The notes: generated from the letters alone by a model not told the origin. 52,161 nucleotides of DNA from Saprospiraceae bacterium (GCA_022448955.1 JAKVCU010000059.1:1-52161), one strand, 5' to 3'. Counted from the first letter of the stretch, positions 26,718 through 37,034 are shown. A program made the numbers and translations.

Positions 26718-27863
26718 ATGTCCAAACTTCAATACCAACTTAGCTATTGGGAATACGATTCCTTCTTAAAAAATATTGACGTTGCCATTATTGGCAGCGG
26801 AATCGTTGGCTTAAATGCAGCAATTCACCTTAAAGAACAAGCGCCAAAATTAAAAGTAGCCGTCTTCGAAAGAGGGCCGCTTCCCATTGGTGCCAGTACG
26901 CGCAATGCAGGCTTCGCCTGCTTTGGAAGTATGACTGAATTATTAGATGACATTAATGAACGTGGTGAAGATGCCGTTTGGCAATTAGTGGAAAAAAGAT
27001 GGAAAGGTCTTCAAAAACTACGACAACGTTTAGGAGATCAAGCGATCCAATACAAAGATTGGGGAGCTTATGAATTGTTCCAAGACCATGAATCTGATAT
27101 ATATGAAGCTTGTCTGGAAAAAATGGATGATTTCAATCAGCAACTTCGACCAATAATCGGGCATCCTACCGTATTCAAAGAGGAATCTAATGCCATTCCT
27201 ACTTTTGGTTTTTCTAATATTCATTCCTTGATCAAAAATCAAGCAGAGGGGCAGATACATACAGGAGAGATGATGAAATCACTGCTACAATTCGCTCAAT
27301 CTGTAGGTGTAATGATTTTTACAGGTATTCAAATAGAAAAACTCCACTACGAACCAACTATCGAGCTAGTTACAGCACAATCGTGGAAAATTCATCCAAA
27401 ACAGCTCATTATTGCTACTAATGGATTCACTCATCAATTCTTTCCTCAATTAGACATTAGTCCTGCTCGTAATCAAGTACTCATCACCTCCCCTATTCCT
27501 CACTTAAAAATTAAGGCCTGCTATCATTATGACAGAGGTTATTACTATTTCAGAAATATCCATCATCGAATCTTGATTGGTGGTGGTCGAAATTTAGCCC
27601 CAGCTGAAGAAACAACTAGTGAGTTTGGAGCTACTCAACTCATTTATAATGCGTTAATTGAATTACTTCAAAATGTCGTCATCCCCAACATACCATTTGA
27701 AATAGAGCAGCAGTGGAGTGGTATTCTAGGCGTAGGCAAAAACAAAAGCCCAATCATCGAGGAAATACACCCTAATGTAGTAGTTGCAGCTAGGCTTGGA
27801 GGTATGGGTGTAGCGATTGGCTCATTGGCTGGAGAAGAAGCTGCAAGCCTAATTATTGGCTAA
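26718..27863 (+). CDS. FAD-dependent oxidoreductase of the DAO/glycine oxidase type
   Basis: The start at ATG 26718 (MSKLQYQ) gives 381 residues; a GTG at 26688 lies within the promoter and is rejected. The Rossmann FAD site VAIIGSGIVGLNAAIHL is near residue 22. STRNAGFACFGS follows, as in amine-oxidising DAO enzymes such as gamma-glutamylputrescine oxidase. The C-terminal FAD contact LGGMGVAIGSLAG is present. It probably oxidises an amino acid or amine, but the substrate cannot be fixed. Confidence 0.85.
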   Translation: MSKLQYQLSYWEYDSFLKNIDVAIIGSGIVGLNAAIHLKEQAPKLKVAVFERGPLPIGASTRNAGFACFGSMTELLDDINERGEDAVWQLVEKRWKGLQKLRQRLGDQAIQYKDWGAYELFQDHESDIYEACLEKMDDFNQQLRPIIGHPTVFKEESNAIPTFGFSNIHSLIKNQAEGQIHTGEMMKSLLQFAQSVGVMIFTGIQIEKLHYEPTIELVTAQSWKIHPKQLIIATNGFTHQFFPQLDISPARNQVLITSPIPHLKIKACYHYDRGYYYFRNIHHRILIGGGRNLAPAEETTSEFGATQLIYNALIELLQNVVIPNIPFEIEQQWSGILGVGKNKSPIIEEIHPNVVVAARLGGMGVAIGSLAGEEAASLIIG

Positions 27864-27922
27864 GAGGGTTAAAAGACGGTTAAGGAAGTGCACTTTCAGT
27901 GCATTCCATCCAGAAAATGCCT

Positions 27923-27930
27923 TACTTTTG
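27923..27930 (+). promoter_or_regulatory. Putative -7 element for the ostA-like gene
   Basis: TACTTTTG matches TAnnTTTG 41 bases before the start. No TTTG is visible at the usual upstream distance, so support is moderate. Confidence 0.4.
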
Positions 27931-27970
27931 TGGACTTATTGAGCCAGATTCAAAAAACAAAAAATAATAA

Positions 27971-29902
27971 ATGAATCAACCGCTTCGACCATACGGGCTA
28001 ATTATACTTTTATTGACTTGTGTTGTTACATTTGCAAAAGCGCAACAAAACCCACAGGATACAATTGGGAAGCAAAAGATTGATGTTGACCACGCCGATC
28101 TATTTGAATATCAGCAAAAAGATACGACCATCATTCAAAAACTAAATGGTAATGTAGAATTGCGCCAAGACAGTGTATTTATGTACTGTGATACAGCTAT
28201 CATCATCAATAGTATTGATCTTACTGCTCAAGGTAATGTGATTATCCAACAAGGAGATTCTGTAAATATTTTCTCCGATTCATTAGTCTACAATGGAGAT
28301 ACTAAAATAGCAGACCTTTTTGGTGATGTTATTCTTGTAAATGGCAACCAACGCTTATTTACCAACAAACTCCGGTATGATTTGAATACAAAAATTGCCA
28401 CCTATCAGGAAGGAGCAACTTTGACCAACGATTCTACCCAATTAACCAGTAAACGTGGGTATTATTATGTCGATCAGCAGGCTGCCTTTTTTAAGGACAG
28501 TGTAGTCGTTGTTGATCCGCAGTTCTCACTTAGATCAGATACTCTAGAATTTGATGTTGAAAGTAAGACCGTATTCTTTTTAGGGCCCACCTTGATAAGT
28601 AGTGATAGTAGCAAAATTTACTGTGAGGCAGGGTTTTATGATACAGAGAATAAGCTCGCAGAGTTTCAGGAAAATGCACAGTACGTAAAAGGGGAACAAA
28701 TAGCTGAAGCAGAGATAATTCGATACGATGGATCATCCAATATTTACACATTAGAAGGAAATGCTAGGTTTGAAGAGAATGATAGAAAAGCTTTTGCAGA
28801 TAGTATCGAATATGACGAAAAAAATGATAAAACAACCCTAATTGGCAATGCTTCTTACAAGGACGAACAACAAAATATAAAGGCCGACGAGATTGTTTAT
28901 GATGCTAAAAAAGAAATTTATTCAACTAGAGGAAGATCAGTTATCAGCGATCCACCGCAGATTTTAGAAGCCGATCAAGTTGATTATAGCGAGGAGAAGG
29001 GTCTGGGAATTGCCATCGGAAATGTCGTTTGGCGAGATACCTCAGCCAATCTAACCATTCGATGCGGTACAGCCGATTATAATCGGAAAACAAACTATTT
29101 AAAAGCGAGTGGAGGAGAAAGAGGCAGACCATTATTGATCAGTGAGGTAGATGAAGATTTTCTATTTATGGCAGCAGACACTCTACTTTCTATCAAAGAA
29201 GATAGCCTTGCTGCCGATAGTGTGAGAGTGCTACTGGCCTATAATGATGTGCGTGTCTTCAAAAGCAATTTACAAGCTATTGCAGATAGCTTGAGTTATG
29301 CGAGCGCTGACTCTATTTTCCGCTTCTTTTATAATCCAATTGTGTGGTCAGATACCTCTCAGTTTTATGCAGATACCATCGACATGGAAATGACGCAGGA
29401 AAAGTTAAATAAAATCAACCTATTAAACGATGCCTTCATTATTAATTCTCCAGATGAGGTGTTCTTTAATCAAGTAAAAGGAAAGAATATTTATGCTTCT
29501 TTCCAAGACAATGAGTTGAGGAAGATGGATGTCCAAGGAAATGCAGAATCTGTCTATTATGCTATCGATGAAAAAGGCGCTTATGTAGGAGTGAATGAAA
29601 CGATTTGTAGCGATATGATCCTCCTTTTCGGAAATAATCAGGTCGAACAGATTAAGTTTTTAGCACAACCCCAAGCTACTATGCACCCCATGAAACAAGT
29701 GGATCATGAAGTATTAAAGATTAAAGGTTTTAATTGGGAGATAAAACTAAGGCCCATGAATATAGATGCTCTTTTTGAAGAACGTCCTAAGAGAAGTAGA
29801 AAAAGAATGAAGGCCATGCCAGGAAAAGGTCGAAAAAGTAAAAGACCTGCTAATTCACCGAATACTAGAAAAAGAGAAGAATCAAAACAAAAAAAGAAAT
29901 GA
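27971..29902 (+). CDS. OstA/LptA-like lipopolysaccharide transport protein
   Basis: A 643-residue exported protein with a signal peptide ending at KAQ (about residue 25). Repeated short beta-strand units follow, of the form GNVELRQDSVFMYCDTA, GDVILVNGNQRLFTNKLRYD and GNARFEENDRKAFADSIEYD, typical of the OstA/LptA jelly-roll domain in its long Bacteroidota form. The last 45 residues are very basic (RSRKRMKAMPGKGRKSKRP). It probably bridges the periplasm in LPS transport to LptD. It overlaps the next gene by four bases (ATGA). Confidence 0.85.
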   Translation: MNQPLRPYGLIILLLTCVVTFAKAQQNPQDTIGKQKIDVDHADLFEYQQKDTTIIQKLNGNVELRQDSVFMYCDTAIIINSIDLTAQGNVIIQQGDSVNIFSDSLVYNGDTKIADLFGDVILVNGNQRLFTNKLRYDLNTKIATYQEGATLTNDSTQLTSKRGYYYVDQQAAFFKDSVVVVDPQFSLRSDTLEFDVESKTVFFLGPTLISSDSSKIYCEAGFYDTENKLAEFQENAQYVKGEQIAEAEIIRYDGSSNIYTLEGNARFEENDRKAFADSIEYDEKNDKTTLIGNASYKDEQQNIKADEIVYDAKKEIYSTRGRSVISDPPQILEADQVDYSEEKGLGIAIGNVVWRDTSANLTIRCGTADYNRKTNYLKASGGERGRPLLISEVDEDFLFMAADTLLSIKEDSLAADSVRVLLAYNDVRVFKSNLQAIADSLSYASADSIFRFFYNPIVWSDTSQFYADTIDMEMTQEKLNKINLLNDAFIINSPDEVFFNQVKGKNIYASFQDNELRKMDVQGNAESVYYAIDEKGAYVGVNETICSDMILLFGNNQVEQIKFLAQPQATMHPMKQVDHEVLKIKGFNWEIKLRPMNIDALFEERPKRSRKRMKAMPGKGRKSKRPANSPNTRKREESKQKKK

Positions 29903-30657
29903 TGAGGTTTGCACTACTGTTTTATGTAATTTTATGGGCCGTACCTTCCATATATGGCCAGCATCCTAATCAGCAATTGGATGAAGCTAACAAATTTTAT
30001 CAATCAAAAAAATACGAGGATGCCATTAAAAATTATAAGGAGATACTGAGTAATGGTCATGAGTCAGGAGCTTTGTACTACAATCTAGGTAATGCTTACT
30101 ACCGGACTAATGAAATTGGAAAGGCAATACTCAATTATGAAAGAGCCTTAGTGCTTTTGCCAAATGATACACAGACTAAACACAATTTAAAGATCGCAAA
30201 TGGTCAACAAAAAGATCAAATAGAAGCTATCGAACCCTTCTTTTTAATAAAATGGTGGAGCAGCTTACGCCAAATATTCTCCTCTACAATTTGGTCCATT
30301 ATCACCTTAGTCATACTCTGGGCTGCTGTAGCAGGTTTTGGACTATGGCTATTTGCAACAGATCGCTTACGCAAAAAGCAAGGCTTTTTAGCAGGTATAA
30401 TCGCCCTTTTGGTGAGTATTTTACCGCTTTGTTTAGCCATAAGCAAAGCAGCCTTTGAAAAAGATACTGCTATGGCTATTGTATTAGCTGACGAGATCAG
30501 CTTGAGAAGTGCACCAGATGCTGATAGTCAAAAAATATTAAGTATCCATGAGGGAGTAAAGATAACCTTATTGGATCAAATTGCAGATTGGTACAAGGTT
30601 AGATTAGGAGATGGGGAACAAGGATGGTTGCCCAAAAACAGTTTTGAAAAAATTTAA
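29899..30657 (+). CDS. TPR and SH3 domain membrane protein (BatE-like)
   Basis: A 252-residue protein: signal peptide (about 1-20), two to three TPR units at about 24-95 (SGALYYNLGNAYYRTNEIGKA), two transmembrane helices at about 130-152 and 163-183, and a bacterial SH3 domain at about 190-250 (ISLRSAPDADSQ, WYKVRLGDGEQGWLP). This layout resembles BatE of the Bat aerotolerance operon, but no other bat gene is near. Translation is coupled to the OstA-like gene by a four-base overlap. ATG codons at 29899 and 29902 are both possible starts. Confidence 0.8.
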   Translation: MMRFALLFYVILWAVPSIYGQHPNQQLDEANKFYQSKKYEDAIKNYKEILSNGHESGALYYNLGNAYYRTNEIGKAILNYERALVLLPNDTQTKHNLKIANGQQKDQIEAIEPFFLIKWWSSLRQIFSSTIWSIITLVILWAAVAGFGLWLFATDRLRKKQGFLAGIIALLVSILPLCLAISKAAFEKDTAMAIVLADEISLRSAPDADSQKILSIHEGVKITLLDQIADWYKVRLGDGEQGWLPKNSFEKI

Positions 30658-30658
30658 C

Positions 30659-30683
30659 GCTATTGCCAGTCGAGGGTAATAGC
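30659..30683 (+). terminator. Stem-loop just after the TPR-SH3 gene
   Basis: Nine-pair stem GCTATTGCC / GGGTAATAGC with one G-U pair and a seven-base loop, starting two bases after the stop codon. The following bases are not a T-run, so it is a weak terminator or an mRNA 3' end stabiliser. Confidence 0.4.
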
Positions 30684-30878
30684 TTGAGTACCAAGGCGAA
30701 GCTCTTTTCGAGTTTCATAGCATTAGTTGTGGGACGAAAAAAGATAAAGCATTTGGTGCCCAATAAATTGTCTGTAGGAGTATGATATATTTTTAAATAA
30801 CTTCACTATAATCTTAATCTTTTTGATTCCAGAAATACCCCTCTTTTTGAGGCAAAAAGTAAATATAACATCTACAAT

Positions 30879-31229
30879 TTAGTTTAATAGATTAATTTTT
30901 TCCATCAGCTCATTTTTATAACCTCTACCCAAAGGAAGTACATTACTACCTTTTAAATGAATTTCGTTTTCCTGAAAGTCAATACGTTCAATCAAATAAG
31001 TTTGAACGACATAACTTCGATGAACCCTTACAAACATCTCAGAAGGCAGTCTTTCACAGACTTTTTTAAGAGACATTTTTAGCATAAATTTCTGATCAAG
31101 CGTATGTATAGTGATGTAATTACCATCAGAATGGACCCATTGAATACGGTCTATTTCGATACGTTTGAGTATGGCTCCGTCCTTAATAAATAGGAGAGAC
31201 TCGAAACTATGTGGTTTCGGAAAACTCAT
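30879..31229 (-). CDS. Stand-alone LytTR DNA-binding protein
   Basis: The ATG at 31229 (MSFPKPHSF) gives 116 residues; the longer frame starts at a TTG and is less likely. The whole protein is one LytTR domain: IQWVHSDGNYITIHT, LKKVCERLPSEMFVRVHRSYVV and IHLKGSNVLPLGRGYK are its three signature blocks. No receiver domain is attached and no sensor gene is adjacent, so its control is unknown. It may regulate genes elsewhere or bind small signals through a partner. Confidence 0.85.
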   Translation of the reverse strand: MSFPKPHSFESLLFIKDGAILKRIEIDRIQWVHSDGNYITIHTLDQKFMLKMSLKKVCERLPSEMFVRVHRSYVVQTYLIERIDFQENEIHLKGSNVLPLGRGYKNELMEKINLLN

Positions 31230-31766
31230 TTTGTGTGTTTTTATTTTGTTTGGCAAATAACTATTCTAAAGTATCCATCCCTTATTCATTGCCATTCATA
31301 GTATGTCTACTTTTACTAACTAAACATGCTTTTCAAGAGCGTGTTCTGATAATTTGTTCTTTAAGTCAGTTTCATTAATAATTAGTTCAGTAACGATTAT
31401 TAGCATATTGTTAAAACCATAGCCTATAATTTTAGTCATTTAGGAAAGCTTTTTGCGTAATATAACTAACGAGTATTCTATGCGCTGAAATGCATTCCGA
31501 GGCCAATTTTACAGCAAAATTCCTTGCTTCAGTATACAAGTAGTAATAATTACCATGAGCACATACATGAAAAATATCAGGCTAATTCGAGTGATTTGAA
31601 ACGCCATCTTGCCAAAAGTAAAGAGAGATTTTTGATGGCTTTATTGATATTAATCATTAAATGCATCGTGTTCGGCGCAAATCGGTAAGCTAATGATTAC
31701 AATCTTTTTGTCTTTAAGTAGTAAGCACGAAACCGTGCCTCCCGGCAGGCTGGAATTAGTACAATA

Positions 31767-31886
31767 AAATTCAGCCATAGGCAGACAGGTTTTAACGTCC
31801 CTTCAAAAATCATACGTAACTTTCCTTTCGTCAGTTTCTTATTGATTTTTAAGCTGACAATTTTATTATACAAGCAATTTTGACTA
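31767..31886 (+). repeat. Dispersed stem-loop repeat, copy B
   Basis: Closely matches copy A: shared AAATTCAGCCATAGGC, GACAGRTTTTA, GTCCCTTCAAAAATCAT and ACAAGCAATTTTGACTA. The right arm of the stem is more diverged here (TTGATTTTTAAGCTGAC), so only about eight pairs, AAAAATCA/TGATTTTT, remain. It has the same orientation as copies A and C. Confidence 0.78.
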
Positions 31887-32488
31887 GCCGCTTACCTCAA
31901 TAGTAAAATAAAAATTTGCGCAAAAGCCTAACTAAAAATACAGATAAATTGCTAAAAATCAACATAAACCTTCAATCACCAATAATTTTGTTCGTATGAT
32001 CTTCTTAACTCGACTTCTGTGTTTATGTAATATATGCTGTCATAGGAGTGCTAAGACAGAATTGCTTATACGAGAAAATGATAAGACTAAAAATAGTAAG
32101 TTGCTGATGATAGAAAAGTTATACACATTTTTTGGAGGGACTCAAAGTTTTCAGCATTTGGCTACAAATTTATGATGCCCATTTCTCGGGCTTACTGCTT
32201 AACCAAGTTTAGCCAATCGATTTTCAGCTGCCCTAGTCTTCTCTTTATTTCAAGATTAAATGTTGATCACCAATAATTTGAGTTGTTCCTCACTTACCGC
32301 TTGGTCGAGGCGGAGGAAAATCAAATAATCTGGCATCTAAGCCTGGGCGTATAATCGTATGTACTTTATCCTGCAAGTCATATAAGAGCTTGTAATAAGC
32401 ACCCCACAAATCCACTTTAAACCACTACATTTTGCAATATGCTTAGGACTCGATCGAACAGTATTTCAATAAACTAAGTACTAGATGA

Positions 32489-33300
32489 AACTTAGGGAAC
32501 CGCCTGTTTTCCCCAATTAGTAAAGATCAATTTATTGATGCAAAGGAGAAGTCATCATTTTATCTAGTTGAACAATATGGAATTTTACTTAAAGTCCAGA
32601 TAAAACAAGGAGCTATGAATTATACGATAGAGCTATCGTAAATCATTTGAGATAGATGATATAGGGTATTATAGTTTCAAATGCGCAAGTGATTTATGGC
32701 AATGATATGGACCAGATAATGATTCTCAATAAAAAATAAAAATATCAGTTTACATGGCTTTTTATAAATCATTCATTGAAACCAATTGTGTCAAGGGCCA
32801 AAAAATATTACAAGGAAAGATGTAATCTTTTTTATAATGCTGTAGAGGTACTCCCAATACCAATAATTGAAGAAACTGCTAATGATCTTAATGTAATTTG
32901 GTGTTTTCAACAGTAGAAAATACTAATGGACTTATTCTACTATCGTGTATCTTTCTTCCTACTATAGTTCTACAAGCTGGGAAGTACTATTTTTAAATTG
33001 TTGCTCAGAATGATAACGAAGTTAGTCATTATAGCTTCGACTTTTGACAGTCATATTAAGTGCTTCGGTACCTCATAATGATGTCTGGGTCCCCGCTAAT
33101 AATTTTTATAGAAAAGTCATCTTTAAGGAGAAATAAGTAGGCATATTCATCTTTGATTTTGATGCAGATGAGCTCCATTGCGCAAGTTTTTTATCTTGGA
33201 AATTTATTAGATAGAGCAGAGAAATCTCCAAACCTTATCTCAGTTCATCCAGCTGTGCTACCAAAAAACTTATCTAAGCCATAAGTAGTCTTACCCAATT
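32489..33300 (+). pseudogene. Candidate decayed coding region
   Basis: Reading forward, protein-like segments follow one another with stops or frame changes between them: 51 codons at 32489-32641 (with EQYGILLKVQIKQGAMNYT), then YRKSFEIDDIGYYSFKCASD in another frame, then pieces containing VEVLPIPIIEETANDLNVIW, VENTNGLILLS, IVAQNDNEVSHYSFDF and VPHNDVWVPANNFYRKVIF. This looks like one former plus-strand gene of about 250 codons. No family is recognised, and chance frames in AT-rich DNA remain possible. Confidence 0.3.
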
Positions 33301-33667
33301 TAGAGATATGACGAGAGTAAATCGCAGCTGTAGCAAGGCTCGTTCATATGCGCGTATCAAGCCGGTTGCTCAAAGGGAGTGATCCCTAGCTGAAGAATCT
33401 GAATCAAATATTTCGTAGAGAAAATCTGCCTAATATATTTTTTGATCCGATATTCTGGCGAATCCTGTTTAGAGTATCTTTTTGATACTCATAGCCATAT
33501 TTGATTTTGCTATAACTTAAGCTTACTGCTATTGTTATTTATTTCAAAATTCAAACATACTCTTAAAAATATCTTTTTTCCAAAAAATATCATGGTTGGG
33601 ATTTTGATATTCTCAGATAATAACAACATTTTGTGTGTTCATTATTTCATTCTTAGTTCTTCAGATC

Positions 33668-34855
33668 ATGAGTCAAATATTTGCGCTTGAAGGAGTGGTT
33701 CAGCATTATGCGTGGGGCGGTACATCTTTCATCCCAGACTTAAGCAATATAGATAATACTAATAATCAACCATTTGCAGAACTTTGGATGGGAACACATC
33801 ATCGTGGCCCCTCTTCTATAACAAGAGAAGAAAATACATGGGACCTGAGAGACTACCTCAAGGAATATCCGCAAGCACTTGGTCACCATAGTATTAAAAA
33901 ATTTGGATCAAAACTGCCTTTCTTATTTAAGATTTTGGACGTGAATACTATGCTCTCTATACAGTCTCATCCCACCAAAAAACAAGCAGAAATAGGCTTT
34001 TCTAAAGAAAACGAATTAGGGATTCCTCTAACAGCAAAACATAGAAACTACAAAGATGACAATCACAAGCCAGAATTAATGGTTGCCCTTACTGATTTTT
34101 GGCTATTACACGGTTTTCAGTCTATAGCTCAAATAGACCAGATCGTCAAAAAGGGGATAGGATTTGAGTCTTTAGGCCAAATATGGGAAAAAAAATCTAT
34201 TGTTACACTCTACCAATACATCATGGAGCTACCCCAAGAAGAGATCAATCAATTGTTAAAACCTCTTCATCAAGTACTCCTTTCAAAAGAAGAACAGCTG
34301 CAAAAAAATCAAGCTGATTTTTGGGCACTTAAAGCATTTCAGCAGTACACCAGTCCAGAAGGTAATTATGATCGTGGTATTTTCTCTATTTACTTATTCA
34401 ACCTTGTTTTTATAAAAAAAGGGGATGCCATATTTCAAGATGCAGGAATACCACATGCTTATTTGGAAGGTGTCAATGTAGAAATCATGGCAAACTCCGA
34501 TAATGTATTTAGGGGAGGGCTAACGCCAAAACATGTGGATGTATCAGCCCTTATGGGGAATTTGGTACTCTCTCCTATAGTGCCTAAGATCATTGAAGCT
34601 GAAACGATCTCCGCTACCGAAATGCTATACCCAACACCAGCTCCTGATTTTGGCTTAAGCCAAATACACTTAAAACCAGGCCTATTGCATCAAGAAACCT
34701 CACAAAGCGCACAAATATGCATAGTTATGGAAGGCACTGTGATCGCGGAGGAGCAGCAATTTAGTAAGGGCCAAAGCTTTTTCATACCTGCAGCAACAAA
34801 CTATCAGCTATCAGCAAAAAACGAAACGATTATTTTTAAAGCATTTGTACCTTGA
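33668..34855 (+). CDS. manA: Mannose-6-phosphate isomerase, class I
   Basis: The ATG at 33668 (MSQIFALEGVVQHYAWGG) gives 395 residues and matches the family start; an upstream ATG at 33635 adds 11 hydrophobic residues. Zinc-site motifs are visible: LSIQSHPTKKQAE, HKPELMVAL and the NVFRGGLTPKHVD block. PNAGIPHAY-like DAGIPHAYLEG is also present. The enzyme interconverts mannose-6-phosphate and fructose-6-phosphate and supplies GDP-sugars for envelope glycans. The recG promoter lies within its last codons. Confidence 0.93.
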   Translation: MSQIFALEGVVQHYAWGGTSFIPDLSNIDNTNNQPFAELWMGTHHRGPSSITREENTWDLRDYLKEYPQALGHHSIKKFGSKLPFLFKILDVNTMLSIQSHPTKKQAEIGFSKENELGIPLTAKHRNYKDDNHKPELMVALTDFWLLHGFQSIAQIDQIVKKGIGFESLGQIWEKKSIVTLYQYIMELPQEEINQLLKPLHQVLLSKEEQLQKNQADFWALKAFQQYTSPEGNYDRGIFSIYLFNLVFIKKGDAIFQDAGIPHAYLEGVNVEIMANSDNVFRGGLTPKHVDVSALMGNLVLSPIVPKIIEAETISATEMLYPTPAPDFGLSQIHLKPGLLHQETSQSAQICIVMEGTVIAEEQQFSKGQSFFIPAATNYQLSAKNETIIFKAFVP

Positions 34856-34874
34856 AACTAATTGTTTAAATTTG
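34844..34874 (+). promoter_or_regulatory. Promoter for recG
   Basis: TTTG at 34844-34847, exactly 19 bases, then TAAATTTG at 34867-34874 is a full match to the Bacteroidota promoter consensus. It begins inside the manA 3' end and lies 31 bases before the recG start. Confidence 0.7.
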
Positions 34875-34905
34875 TTACTCAAGTTAACAATATTTAGTTA
34901 GAAAA

Positions 34906-37017
34906 ATGACGCAAGGAGCACTCGATACCTCGATTGAATTCTTAAAAGGAGTAGGACCAAAGAAAGCAGAATTGCTCAATAAAGAACTGGGTATTTTCAC
35001 CTTTCGGGATTTACTCATGCACTTTCCCTTCCGTTATGTTGATAAAACTCAATTTCATCATATCCGTGATCTGAGAGAGGACAGTGGCACCGTACAACTA
35101 AAAGGTATTTTAAGGCGATTAAATATTGTTGGTGACGGAAGAAAAAAGCGACTCAGTGGTCGTTTGAGAGATGAAACTGGATACATTGATTTAGTCTGGT
35201 TTACAGGGATTCACTGGCTAGAAAAACAATTGAGTATTGGATCCGAATATGTTGTTTATGGGAGAGTAAGCGCTTTCCGTAATCAACTTAATATCGCCCA
35301 TCCAGAAATGGAGCAACTCAATCCAGAAAATATAAAAAAGGCATCTAGTTTCGCTCCTGTATATCCAAGTACAGATAAACTCAACACAAAAGGCCTAGAG
35401 GCTAAAGCAAGAAGAAAAATCATGCAAGCTTTGTTTGAGAAGATCACAGCAGCTGACTTACCAGACAACTTACCAGCTTACCTAATTCAAAAGTTTCGTT
35501 TTCCTTCTCGTCACAAGGCCTTACGGCAAATTCACTTCCCCAGAAGTCAAGAAGAATTAACACAAGCCCGAAACCGACTCAAATTCGAAGAGCTTTTCTT
35601 CTTACAGCTGAGGCTTCTTCAGATAAGGAAAAGAAGAAAAGATGCGATCAAAGGTTGGAATTTTGAAAAGATAGGCGATTTTTTTAATACCTTTTTCAAG
35701 AAAAAATTGCCATTTGAACTTACGACTGCTCAAAAAAGGGTACTCAAAGAGATCCGTCGTGATCTTGGATCAGCCATCCAAATGAACCGCCTTTTACAGG
35801 GTGATGTAGGAAGTGGGAAAACGATAGTTGGCCTTATGTCTATGCTTATGGCCTTAGATAATAATTTCCAAGCTTGCCTAATGGCACCTACAGAAATTCT
35901 TGCGCAACAGCACTTCCAATCCATTTCAGAATACTGTGAGGGATTAGATATTAACGTTGGTTTCCTATCAGGAAGCGTAAAAGGTAAAAAACGAAAAGCT
36001 GTTCTAGAAGGAGTGGAAAATGGTAGCATTCACATCCTGATTGGCACACATGCCTTAATTGAACCAAGCGTGGTATTTAAGAACTTAGGACTTGCCATTA
36101 CGGACGAGCAGCACCGATTTGGTGTAGCCCAAAGGGCAAAATTATGGGCCAAGAATACCCCTTATCCGCCACATGTCCTAGTCATGACCGCCACACCTAT
36201 TCCAAGAACACTTGCCATGACGCTATACGGTGATTTAGATGTTTCTGTCATAGATGAATTACCGCCCGGTCGCAAAGCTATACAAACTATGCATAAAACG
36301 GAAAATCACCGCATGCGTGTGATTGGATTCATGCGAGAGGAAATTGCGAAAGGTAGGCAGGTATATATTGTTTATCCATTAATAGAGGAGTCAGAAAAGT
36401 TAGATTTACAAAACCTCCAAGATGGCTATGAGTCCATTTCAAGAGAATTTCCTCCTCCCAACTATCAGATTAGTATCGTTCATGGACGAATGAAAGCAGG
36501 GGACAAAGACTTCGAGATGCAACGTTTTGTTAATCACGAAACTCAAATCATGATTGCAACCACCGTAATCGAGGTAGGTGTAAATGTTCCAAACGCATCT
36601 GTTATGGTTATTGAAAATACGGAGCGCTTTGGTCTTTCTCAGCTTCATCAGTTACGCGGCCGAGTTGGGCGAGGCGCTGATCAGTCCTATTGCATCCTTA
36701 TGTCAAGTTTTAAGCTGAGCAAAGAAGGCAAAGAACGAATTCAAACGATGGTCCGAACTAATAATGGATTTGAAATTGCAGAGGCAGATCTAAAACTGAG
36801 AGGGCCAGGTAATATGGAGGGGACCCAACAAAGTGGCATCCTTAACTTCAGAATTGCCGATTTGTCGAAAGACGGAAAAATTCTAAAGCTTGCTAGAGAG
36901 ATAGCAGCTCGTATACTGGAAAATGATCAAAAACTGGAAAAGGCAGAACACCAAGCCATTAGGTGGTATTTGGAAAAGCATGGGAAAAAGCTGAAAGCTT
37001 GGAGCCGAATAAGCTAG
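34906..37017 (+). CDS. recG: ATP-dependent DNA helicase RecG
   Basis: A 703-residue superfamily 2 helicase of normal length. The N-terminal wedge/OB domain (about 60-160) precedes helicase motifs: Walker A GDVGSGKT near 305, a DEQH box (ITDEQHRFG) near 400, MTATPIPRTL, and the motif VI region with QLRGRVGRG. The C-terminal GPGNMEGTQQSG matches the RecG TRG region. It remodels stalled replication forks and branched DNA. It has its own promoter upstream and is followed by rplU. Confidence 0.97.
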   Translation: MTQGALDTSIEFLKGVGPKKAELLNKELGIFTFRDLLMHFPFRYVDKTQFHHIRDLREDSGTVQLKGILRRLNIVGDGRKKRLSGRLRDETGYIDLVWFTGIHWLEKQLSIGSEYVVYGRVSAFRNQLNIAHPEMEQLNPENIKKASSFAPVYPSTDKLNTKGLEAKARRKIMQALFEKITAADLPDNLPAYLIQKFRFPSRHKALRQIHFPRSQEELTQARNRLKFEELFFLQLRLLQIRKRRKDAIKGWNFEKIGDFFNTFFKKKLPFELTTAQKRVLKEIRRDLGSAIQMNRLLQGDVGSGKTIVGLMSMLMALDNNFQACLMAPTEILAQQHFQSISEYCEGLDINVGFLSGSVKGKKRKAVLEGVENGSIHILIGTHALIEPSVVFKNLGLAITDEQHRFGVAQRAKLWAKNTPYPPHVLVMTATPIPRTLAMTLYGDLDVSVIDELPPGRKAIQTMHKTENHRMRVIGFMREEIAKGRQVYIVYPLIEESEKLDLQNLQDGYESISREFPPPNYQISIVHGRMKAGDKDFEMQRFVNHETQIMIATTVIEVGVNVPNASVMVIENTERFGLSQLHQLRGRVGRGADQSYCILMSSFKLSKEGKERIQTMVRTNNGFEIAEADLKLRGPGNMEGTQQSGILNFRIADLSKDGKILKLAREIAARILENDQKLEKAEHQAIRWYLEKHGKKLKAWSRIS

Positions 37018-37034
37018 GCTTTTCCCAAAACTAA

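Larger units (their letters stand above)
31257..33667. other. 2.4 kb gene desert with fragments of protein-like reading frames
   Basis: No frame of 60 codons exists on either strand. Copy B of the dispersed repeat lies at about 31767-31886. Short protein-like frames occur on the plus strand at 32489-32641, and then a chain of frame-shifted pieces to about 33120, with a 40-codon ATG frame at 33162-33284. A minus-strand 44-codon piece lies at 32290-32424 (includes DLQDKVHTIIRPGLDA). Amino-acid composition looks coding, but frames break every 20-50 codons. This fits one or two decayed genes; I could not name a family. Confidence 0.5.

Noticed and set aside
29899-30657. Bat aerotolerance operon
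   Set aside because: Only the TPR-SH3 protein resembles BatE; no MoxR ATPase or von Willebrand BatA/BatB gene is adjacent.
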